Assembly (NCBI GenBank): GCA_040226215.1
Contig: JAVKFF010000214.1
Location: 1-21,626, forward strand
Direction: 5' to 3'
Length of the DNA stretch: 21,626 nucleotides
Source: JAVKFF01 sp040226215
Lineage (GTDB): Bacteria; Pseudomonadota; Alphaproteobacteria; DSM-16000; Inquilinaceae
Shown in pieces: positions 1 to 6,141 of the stretch (within the stretch, counting starts at the first letter, position 1; every line of letters begins with the position of its first letter). A model generated the notes under the pieces. That model saw only the letters and a program-made list of their open reading frames with translations, was not told the origin of the DNA and searched no databases. Both the position numbers and the translations under genes were made by a program.

Positions 1-92
1 CACCACCGTCGCCCCGCCGGGAGCGTAGCGCAGAGGCGGGACCGCGCGCCCGTCTTCGCCGACGCGGCCGCCCGCCCTCACCCGTCCGGCAC
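1..92. other. Window edge, no supported gene
   Basis: No gene can be supported in these bases. A plus-strand frame from base 2 runs open to a TAG at 26-28 and would encode a tail ending in TTVAPPGA, so the 3' end of a gene converging on htpG is possible, but eight codons cannot establish it. GAGGCGGG at 33-40 and CCCGCCCTC at 71-79 are nearly complementary and could form part of a terminator between convergent genes. Confidence 0.3.
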
Positions 93-1970
93 CTAGCCTC
101 CAGGCACGATCCCGGCGGCCAGGGCGTCGGCCAGGCGGCGGGAGAAGCCGGCGGGGTCGGGCAGGGGCTCCCCCTCGATGATGCGGGCCTGGTCGAGCAG
201 GAGCAGGGCCAGCTGGTCGAAGCGCCCGCCGCTCGGCAGGCCGGCCATGGCTTTCAGCAGCGGATGGTCGGGGTTGATCTCGAGGATGCGCAGCGCGGCG
301 TCCTTGGCCTGGGCGTGCTGGCGCAGCATGCGCTCCAGCGCCATGTCCATGTCGCTCTCGTCGGCGACCAGGCAGACAGGGCTCTCGGTCAGCCGGGCCG
401 AGGCCCGGACCTCCTTCACCTTGCCCTCCAGCGCGCCCTTGATGCGCGCGGCGAGGGTGGCCGCCTTGGCCTTGTCGGCCTTGCCCTCGGCCGACGCCTC
501 CGACCCGGCGATGGCGTCGAGATCCGCACCGCCGCGCGTCACCGACTTCAGCGGCGTGCCGTCGAGCTCGCCCACCACGGTGGTCCAGAAGGCGTCGACC
601 GGGTCGGTCAGCACGATCACCTCCACGCCCTTGGCGCGGAAGCCCTCGAGCTGGGGCGAGGCCAGCACCGCCTCGCGGCTGTCGCCGGTGATGAAGTAGA
701 GCGCCTGCTGGCCTTCCTTCATCCGGCCTTTCAGCGTGGCGAGGTCGACCAGATCCTCCGATTCGCTGGTGCGCACGCGCATCAGGTCGAGGAGCTGGGC
801 CCGGTTGGCCTGGTCCTCGTAGAGCCCTTCCTTGAGCACCGAGCCGAAATTCTCCCAGAAACCGGCATAGCCCTCGGGGTCGTCCTTGGCCTTGGCGGCG
901 AGTTCGGCCAGCACCTTGCGGGTCAGGGTCTGGGCGATCTTGGCGACCAGCCTATTGGACTGCAGGGTCTCGCGGGAGATGTTGAGCGGCAGGTCCTCGC
1001 TGTCGATCACGCCGCGCAGGAAGCGCAGATAGGAGGGCACCAGGCCCTCGGCCTCGTCGCTCACGAAGACGCGGCGGACATAGAGCTTCACCCGGTGGCG
1101 GCGCTCCGGTTCGAACAGGTCGAAGGGCCGGGCCGACGGCACGAACAGCAGGGCCGTGTACTCGATCACGCCCTCGACCCGGTTGTGCAGGGTCAGCCAG
1201 GGCTCGTCGAAGGCGCCCGGGGCGACATGGGCATAGAAGTCCTTGTACTCCGCCGCCGTCACCTCGCCCTTCGGCCGGGCCCACAGGGCGGCACCCCGAT
1301 TCAGGCGCCTGTCTTCCTCGTCGCCACCCTCGGACGGCTCCGCGGCCAGCAGCACCGGCACGGCGATGTGGTTGGAATGCGCCCGCACCACGTTCTCCAG
1401 CCGTTGCGGCTCGAGGAAGGCCTTGTGCTCGTCCGTCAGGTGTACGGTGACGCGGGTGCCACGGGCCGGGGCGCTGTCGCTCCCGGCGATCTCGAAGCCG
1501 CCGGCGCCGTCGGACGACCAGTGCCAGCCCTGGGGCTCGCCGGCGTGGCGGGAATGCACGTCGACCCGGTCGCCGACCATGAAGACGGAGTAGAAGCCGA
1601 CACCGAACTGGCCGATCAGCGCCATGTCCTTCTTGGCGTCGCCGGTCAGACCCTCCGCGAAGGCGCCGGTGCCCGAGCGGGCGATGGTGCCGAGATGGCT
1701 GACCAGCTCTTCCCGGTTCATGCCGATGCCGTTGTCCTCGACGGTCAGCGTGCCTGCCTGCTTGTCGGGGATCAGGCGGATGCGGAAATCGGGGTCGTCG
1801 CGGATCAGGTCCGGCTCGGCGATGGCCCGGTAGCGCAGCTTGTCGCAGGCGTCCGATGCGTTGGAGATCAGCTCGCGCAGGAAGACGTCCGGATTGGCGT
1901 AGAGCGAGCGGGCGACGATGTCGAGCAGGCGGCTGACCTCCGCCTGGAATTCCATCCGTTCAGCAGTCAT
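93..1970 (-). CDS. htpG: Molecular chaperone HtpG (Hsp90 family)
   Basis: This is the bacterial Hsp90, a cytoplasmic ATP-dependent dimeric chaperone that remodels client proteins with the DnaK system. The product is 625 residues, against 624 in E. coli, so it is complete. The N-terminal GHKL ATPase domain shows ELISNASD at 33-40, DNGIGM at 79-84 and GQFGVGFYS at 120-128; the middle domain carries NISRETLQ, which includes the arginine that contacts the ATP gamma-phosphate. The start at 1970 (MTAERMEFQAEV) matches the usual HtpG N-terminus. The frame stays open upstream to an ATG at 2057, but that stretch is low-complexity and contains the candidate promoter, so I reject it. I see no strong Shine-Dalgarno sequence. 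The gene stands alone; the next minus-strand gene lies more than 400 nt upstream, across a repeat pair. Confidence 0.97.
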   Translation of the reverse strand: MTAERMEFQAEVSRLLDIVARSLYANPDVFLRELISNASDACDKLRYRAIAEPDLIRDDPDFRIRLIPDKQAGTLTVEDNGIGMNREELVSHLGTIARSGTGAFAEGLTGDAKKDMALIGQFGVGFYSVFMVGDRVDVHSRHAGEPQGWHWSSDGAGGFEIAGSDSAPARGTRVTVHLTDEHKAFLEPQRLENVVRAHSNHIAVPVLLAAEPSEGGDEEDRRLNRGAALWARPKGEVTAAEYKDFYAHVAPGAFDEPWLTLHNRVEGVIEYTALLFVPSARPFDLFEPERRHRVKLYVRRVFVSDEAEGLVPSYLRFLRGVIDSEDLPLNISRETLQSNRLVAKIAQTLTRKVLAELAAKAKDDPEGYAGFWENFGSVLKEGLYEDQANRAQLLDLMRVRTSESEDLVDLATLKGRMKEGQQALYFITGDSREAVLASPQLEGFRAKGVEVIVLTDPVDAFWTTVVGELDGTPLKSVTRGGADLDAIAGSEASAEGKADKAKAATLAARIKGALEGKVKEVRASARLTESPVCLVADESDMDMALERMLRQHAQAKDAALRILEINPDHPLLKAMAGLPSGGRFDQLALLLLDQARIIEGEPLPDPAGFSRRLADALAAGIVPGG

Positions 1971-2029
1971 CGGGTCTGGATCGCGTCGTTGAGGGGTCCG
2001 TTTGGTGCCGGTCGGCGGCCGCGCTGACG

Positions 2030-2058
2030 ACATAGGCGGGCGCGGCCACCGGCGCAAG
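2030..2058 (-). promoter_or_regulatory. Candidate RpoH (sigma-32-type) promoter of htpG
   Basis: Read on the minus strand, CTTG at 2058-2055 is followed after 18 nt by CCTATGT at 2036-2030. The alphaproteobacterial heat-shock promoter, as I recall it, is CTTG with a spacer of about 17-18 nt and CYTATNT, and the -10 element here fits at every position. Transcription would start near 2022, giving a leader of about 50 nt before the htpG ATG at 1970. The match was found by eye; the heat-shock function of the downstream gene supports it. Confidence 0.55.
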
Positions 2059-2161
2059 GCCGCGGTCCACGGGACGGGTGCAGGCCACGCCGATGGCGGC
2101 GACCGTCACGCGCCCAGTTGCGGCGATCGATCTCGCGACGCACTCCTGCTGAGGATTACAT

Positions 2162-2263
2162 CATTGATTTTTCTTGTCATTCCCGCGAAAGCGGGAATCC
2201 AGACCGGCGGTACGGTCGGCCCGGGCGGCCTGGATCCCCGATCAAGTCGGGGATGACCCGGGG
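2162..2263 (+). repeat. Palindromic intergenic repeat, family A, copy 1
   Basis: The element has two perfect hairpins. The left is ATTCCCGC, loop GAAA, GCGGGAAT (2179-2198). The right is ATCCCCGA, loop TCAAG, TCGGGGAT (2234-2254). GTCAT near the left end and ATGAC near the right end are also complementary, so the whole unit can fold back on itself like a REP doublet or a small non-autonomous element. Repeats containing GTCATTCCCGCGAAAGCGGG are common in intergenic DNA of Proteobacteria. It could influence mRNA ends or act as a terminator for the minus-strand gene that ends at 2406. Confidence 0.88.
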
Positions 2264-2298
2264 AGGGGGGTGGGCGGAAACCCGGTTGATGTGTGCGG

Positions 2299-2400
2299 CA
2301 TTGATTTACCTTGTCATTCCCGCGAAAGCGGGAATCCAGACCGGCGGTATGGTCGGCCGGGCGGCCTGGATCCCCGATCAGGTCGGGGATGACCCGGGGG
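2299..2400 (+). repeat. Palindromic intergenic repeat, family A, copy 2
   Basis: This is a direct second copy, offset 137 nt from the first. It differs by a few substitutions, one single-base indel in the central GC-rich part, and a G in place of A in the right loop (TCAGG). Both hairpin stems are intact. The identity extends left of the palindrome to CATTGATTT, so the duplicated unit is larger than the hairpins alone. It lies directly downstream of the stop codon of the 2406-4094 gene. Confidence 0.88.
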
Positions 2401-2405
2401 AGTGG

Positions 2406-4094
2406 CTAGCGGAGGTCGAGCGAGGGGCTGTCTTCCTCGGGCTTGCCGCCATCGCCGCCGCCGGGCAGCGGGATCGGCGTGACCTCGCTCCCGGCCGTGC
2501 CTTCGCTCCCGGCCGCGCCGCCGGTCGTATCCCCTTGGCCGGCGGGCGCGCCTTCCGCCGGGGTCTCGGCCTCGGCAATGGCCATCGACGCCTCGGTGCC
2601 GTTGATGACCACCGTGCCCTCGGGCGTCAGCGCGATGTCGTAATGCGCCAGCGGTTCGCCGTCGGCGTTCTCCCGGCTCTCCGCCAGGCCGACGAAGGCG
2701 AAGAAGGGCACCAGGTCGCGCGGCGGGATGCCGGCATCGGCGATGGCGGTGACCAGCGCGTCCTGGTTGGCGATGTCGAGGGCGGCCTCCACGACGACGC
2801 CGGCCTCGGCCGTCTCGTCCACCGCGACATCGCTGGCGAGCGCGATGCGGGTGGTGCCGAGATCGAGAACGAGCTCGTCGACCCTCAGCATGGTGCCGGC
2901 GTCGACCATCGCGGCATAGAGCGTGTCGACAAGCTCGCGCGTGGTGTCCGCACCGGCGACCTCCTGGCCGTCGAAGGCCTGGATGACGCGGGTGGCGGCG
3001 GCCAGGAAGTCCGGCATGGGCAGGCGGTCGAGCGCGGCGGAGAAGCGGATCTCGCGCGGCGGCATGGAAAAGACGAGGCCGACCATGGGCGCCTGGATGC
3101 CAGTGACCGCGAAGTCCATCTCCATGTCGGTGACGCCGTCGGCGTCGCTCGACCCGGTCATGGCGAAGTCGATGGCGGCGACCGAGTTGCCGACCACGGC
3201 GAAATCGCGCACCCACTGGGTGAAGGCGAAGCCGGACTGGCTGAAGCCGCTCTCGCTCGCCGTCTCCAGCACGATGCCGGCGGCGACCTGCAGCTCTTCC
3301 GGCGTGAAGGGCGGGCCGGCGGCGAGGTCGATGGCGGCGTCGATGCGCCCGACCATGTCGCCGAAAAGCGCCAGCGACAGCCCGTCCTGGGAGAAGCTGG
3401 AGCCCATCTCGCCGATGGTCAGCGGCAGGGGTAGCAGCGCCATGCGCAGGCGCAGACCGGCGAACGCGCTCTCGCCCTCGAAGGCCAGCACGTCGCCGTC
3501 GAGCGCGTAGTCGGCTGTGTAGGCGAGGCTGTCGGCGGTGGCGAAGGGGTCGCCATCCTCCCCCTCCAGGCTCAGCGCCAGATCGCCGGCCTGCAGGCTG
3601 GCGCCGACGATCAGGCCGGCCTCCGGCGCCAGCGTGATCTCGATCACGGGATCGGCGACGGTCAGCACGCTGTCGCCCATCAGGAGGCGGTCGAGGGCGC
3701 CCGGCACCGCCTCGCTGTCGACGGCGACCACGTCACGGGCGCGCCAGCGCTCAACCGGGTCGAGGGTGACGATGAGGAAACCCTCGGCCGTTTCTTCGAC
3801 GGTCAGCCCGACATCGTCGGCGGAAAACTCCAGCCAGCTCGCCAGGCTGGCGGTGTAGCTGCGCACGCGGCCGGCGACCAGCGGGCCCTGGCCGGGCTTG
3901 TCGCCGGCGGCCTCGGCGACATCCTCGATCACCAGCACGCTGCCGGTCATCGGGTCGATAAAGACGCCCTCGACGGCCGCCGGCGCCGGTTGCGCGGCGG
4001 CGTCGCGGACGACGCCGTCCAGCACCAGGCTGCCCAGGAGCGCGCCGGCCAGGGCGGCCGCGCCGATCGCCAGGAAAGAGGCGGGGTTGCGCAT
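2406..4094 (-). CDS. Exported protein of unknown function, possibly DUF945/DUF2125-like
   Basis: I do not recognise a characterised homologue. The 562-residue product begins with a hydrophobic segment (about residues 5-26) ending near AAAQ, a signal peptide or signal anchor, so it should act in the periplasm or at the inner-membrane surface. The mature part is acidic, rich in short amphipathic beta-type segments, with few cysteines. Near the end it has HYDIALTPEGTVVING, resembling the closing strands of YdgA/DUF945 and DUF2125 proteins; this assignment is tentative. The last 55 or so residues are a disordered Ala/Gly/Glu/Pro tail. The ATG at 4094 is preceded by GAGAG at suitable spacing; the frame is open back to 4253 but without export-signal logic. 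The upstream gene in the same orientation has the same architecture. Confidence 0.82.
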   Translation of the reverse strand: MRNPASFLAIGAAALAGALLGSLVLDGVVRDAAAQPAPAAVEGVFIDPMTGSVLVIEDVAEAAGDKPGQGPLVAGRVRSYTASLASWLEFSADDVGLTVEETAEGFLIVTLDPVERWRARDVVAVDSEAVPGALDRLLMGDSVLTVADPVIEITLAPEAGLIVGASLQAGDLALSLEGEDGDPFATADSLAYTADYALDGDVLAFEGESAFAGLRLRMALLPLPLTIGEMGSSFSQDGLSLALFGDMVGRIDAAIDLAAGPPFTPEELQVAAGIVLETASESGFSQSGFAFTQWVRDFAVVGNSVAAIDFAMTGSSDADGVTDMEMDFAVTGIQAPMVGLVFSMPPREIRFSAALDRLPMPDFLAAATRVIQAFDGQEVAGADTTRELVDTLYAAMVDAGTMLRVDELVLDLGTTRIALASDVAVDETAEAGVVVEAALDIANQDALVTAIADAGIPPRDLVPFFAFVGLAESRENADGEPLAHYDIALTPEGTVVINGTEASMAIAEAETPAEGAPAGQGDTTGGAAGSEGTAGSEVTPIPLPGGGDGGKPEEDSPSLDLR

Positions 4095-4319
4095 GCTTGA
4101 TCTCTCGACTGTTCTCGCACGGGACTTGCGGACACGCCCCAATGGTCGGCGTGACCTAGCGCCCGCCCGTGGCGGCAATGGGGCGGACGGGTGACTGCCT
4201 GCCGGCTCAGCCGGACGGCGCCTATTGCGCGAAGAGCAGGCCGCCGTCAACACCGATTGACTGCATCCCGCCAGCCTGCGTGTGGGCCCTGGGTGGGGTG
4301 AGGACCACCGCGTCGCGCC
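4095..4319. other. Gap between the twin exported-protein genes
   Basis: The 225-nt gap contains a small hairpin, CCGGC-TCA-GCCGG at 4202-4214, which has no T-run and so is at best a weak terminator for the upstream gene. It also contains the candidate promoter at 4222-4250. The spacing suggests that the two genes can be transcribed separately. Confidence 0.45.
4222..4250 (-). promoter_or_regulatory. Candidate sigma-70 promoter of the 2406-4094 gene
   Basis: On the minus strand, TTGACG (4250-4245) is followed after exactly 17 nt by CAATAG (4227-4222). The -35 is close to consensus and the -10 is poor. It would give a leader of roughly 120 nt. Confidence 0.35.
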
Positions 4320-5888
4320 TCACAACGCGTTCAGGATCGGGCCCAGATCGTTGTCGTTCAGCAGGACGGTGCCGTCCGGCAGGACCTCGAGGTGGTAGCG
4401 GCGGATGGTGCCGTCCGCGGTCTCCTCCACCGCGCCCAGACCCTGCAGCACGGTCAGGGCGGCGGCGATCTGGGCGCCGGGGCCGCCCAGCGCGCTGAGC
4501 GCGTTGATCAGTTGCGGCAGCTTGGCGGCGCCGAACTCGGCATCGACGACCACGCCCAGCGCGGCGGTGATGTCGGGCGTCACGGTGCCGGCGAAGTCCA
4601 GCGACAGCAGGTCGGAGACATAGGCCATCTCGTCCACGCTGAGCGTGGCGGTGGATTCCGACAGCGCCGAATAGAGGCCGATGCCGAAGGTCATGGCGGC
4701 GAAGTCCTGGGCGCCGGGCGGGCCGCCGAAGGACGACAGGAAATCGGCGAACAGCGCGCCGATGCGCTCGCCGGGCAGATCGGAGACGGTGAGGTCGAGG
4801 CGGATGCGGTCGGGCACCAGCCCCTCGATCTCGGGCCGCGGCGTGATCGTCAGCGCTTCCAGGCCGAGTTCGAAATCGTAGCGCGCCGCCGCGGCGTCGA
4901 GGTCGCCGAGCCGGCTGCCGACGCTGAGCTGGTCGAGCGACAGCCCCTCGCCCCCGCCCTCCAGGCGGAGGCCCGTCAGGGCCAGCGTGCCGCCGATCGC
5001 CGAGAACAGCGGCGCCTCGGTGTCGAGCAGCGCCTGGGTCTGCGCGGTGATCTCCTCGGCGTCCAGCGCGCCGCTCTCGATGCCGGCCTGCAATTCGGTC
5101 AGGTGCTGGTTCCAGGCGGTGAAGAGGTCGAAGCGGGCGTCGCCGAGCTCGATCACGATGCCCAGCGCGTCGAGGCTGAGCGTCGCCTCCTCGTCGCTGA
5201 CCGTTATCGTCTCGGCGCTGATGTCGGTGACCGTGTCGAAGGCGTGCTCGCCGGTCTGCTCGCTGGCCACCACATAGCCGACATGGCCGATCTCGACGGT
5301 CGCCGGCTGATCGCTGAGGGTGATCCGGATGTCGTCGAAGGCGAGGTCGGCCGCGATCGCCGCCTCGTATTCCGGGGCGATGGTGAAGCGCGCCGGACCG
5401 GGCGTCCAGCGGATCTCCACGGTCCGCTCGGGCGTCGCCGTCGTCAGGGCGTCGTCGGCGATCGCCGGATCGTCGAAGGTTTCCACGACCACCTGCTCGG
5501 GCAGGGTGGCGTCGACCTCGAGCCGGCCATTCTCGGTCTCGTTGAGACGGAAGCGCACGGTCGGCAGGGTGATCGAGGAGGTCTCGCGGGGCGTGCGCAC
5601 GATCCAGTGAGAGGTCGGCAGGAAGCCGGTATAGGTGCTCCCCGTCGGCGTGATCGAGATCTCGCCCTCCAGCGCCAGCTCCGTTCCGGCGCTGCGCTCT
5701 TGCATGCGCGCCAGCCAGCCGGCGAAGGCGGTCTCCAGCGCCTCGGCGCGTTCCACGGTGGCCTGGGCCTGCGCGTCGGCGCTCACACCGCCGGCCAGGC
5801 CGAGGGCGAGACAGAGGACCGGGACACCGGTCAGGCAGCCCTTGCGGACCCGCCGCGAATGGAGGGGAAGGGACGGCATGCTCATCAT
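4320..5888 (-). CDS. Exported protein of unknown function, twin of the adjacent gene
   Basis: The 522-residue product has a typical signal peptide: a basic N-terminus (HSRRVRKG), a hydrophobic core (VPVLCLALGLAGG) and a likely cleavage site after SADAQA near residue 40, so it should be periplasmic. The mature protein is acidic and repetitive in beta-type segments such as ITVSDEEATLSLDALGIVIEL. It ends with YHLEVLPDGTVLLNDNDL, parallel to HYDIALTPEGTVVINGTEA in the neighbouring product. That similarity, with equal size and location, suggests divergent paralogues, possibly DUF945/DUF2125-like; no catalytic motif is visible. The start is set by AGGAG six bases before the ATG at 5888; a second ATG follows at once. 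The frame open to 6110 is rejected because it would overlap the divergent promoter region. Confidence 0.83.
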   Translation of the reverse strand: MMSMPSLPLHSRRVRKGCLTGVPVLCLALGLAGGVSADAQAQATVERAEALETAFAGWLARMQERSAGTELALEGEISITPTGSTYTGFLPTSHWIVRTPRETSSITLPTVRFRLNETENGRLEVDATLPEQVVVETFDDPAIADDALTTATPERTVEIRWTPGPARFTIAPEYEAAIAADLAFDDIRITLSDQPATVEIGHVGYVVASEQTGEHAFDTVTDISAETITVSDEEATLSLDALGIVIELGDARFDLFTAWNQHLTELQAGIESGALDAEEITAQTQALLDTEAPLFSAIGGTLALTGLRLEGGGEGLSLDQLSVGSRLGDLDAAAARYDFELGLEALTITPRPEIEGLVPDRIRLDLTVSDLPGERIGALFADFLSSFGGPPGAQDFAAMTFGIGLYSALSESTATLSVDEMAYVSDLLSLDFAGTVTPDITAALGVVVDAEFGAAKLPQLINALSALGGPGAQIAAALTVLQGLGAVEETADGTIRRYHLEVLPDGTVLLNDNDLGPILNAL

Positions 5889-6141
5889 CGCGCGCTCCTC
5901 TTTCGGCCCGCCGGCAACGGAGGTGTCGCCGGCGGGTCCGCATCGCTGGCAGCATAGGTGTGAAATCGGCGGCTTTGGGGCAAGCTGAATATCTGTGCTA
6001 TCCGGGGAAGTGCGGGACGGTCGAATCGCCGTGCCTCGCCTTGCCGTCCCCGTAGCGCGCCCGGTCGCGCGCCCCGCCGTGCGCCTGGCGGGCCACCGTC
6101 GGCTTGCCATGGGGGCGGTGCGGGATCATCTGTGGGGGACG
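5889..6141. promoter_or_regulatory. Divergent intergenic region with a leader hairpin
   Basis: This 253-nt region separates the exported-protein gene (-) from the helicase gene (+). A perfect 9-bp inverted repeat, CCCGCCGGC (5907-5915) and GCCGGCGGG (5928-5936), lies about eight bases upstream of the AGGAG of the minus-strand gene and could modulate its translation. For the minus strand, TATGCT at 5956-5951 is a possible -10. For the plus strand, TTGGGG (5975-5980), 17 nt and CTATCC (5998-6003) is a weak promoter candidate. None is strong. Confidence 0.4.

Larger units (their letters stand above)
1971..2405. other. Non-coding region upstream of htpG
   Basis: This 435-nt gap separates htpG from the preceding minus-strand gene. 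It holds the htpG leader and candidate promoter (1971-2058), about 100 nt in which I see nothing, and then two direct copies of a palindromic repeat (2162-2263 and 2299-2400), the second ending six bases before the stop codon of the next gene. Open frames here lack sensible starts and low-complexity content dominates them. Confidence 0.7.

Noticed and set aside
264..2027. Long plus-strand open frame opposite htpG (587 codons).
   Set aside because: It is the shadow of the htpG reading frame in GC-rich DNA; the amino-acid composition is atypical and htpG is unmistakable.
1971..2057. In-frame N-terminal extension of HtpG to an ATG at 2057.
   Set aside because: The extra 29 residues are Arg/Pro-rich, do not match Hsp90 N-termini, and would cover the candidate heat-shock promoter.
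2162..2400. CRISPR array at the two palindromic repeats.
   Set aside because: Only two units of about 102 nt with internal hairpins and no regular short spacers; no cas genes in the window.
2118..3434. Plus-strand open frame running through the family A repeats and the exported-protein gene.
   Set aside because: Its first part is translated palindromic repeat and the rest is antisense to a gene with a signal peptide and ribosome site.
4392..5957. Plus-strand open frame of 521 codons antisense to the second exported-protein gene.
   Set aside because: No ribosome site or recognisable domain; the composition is that of an antisense GC-rich frame.
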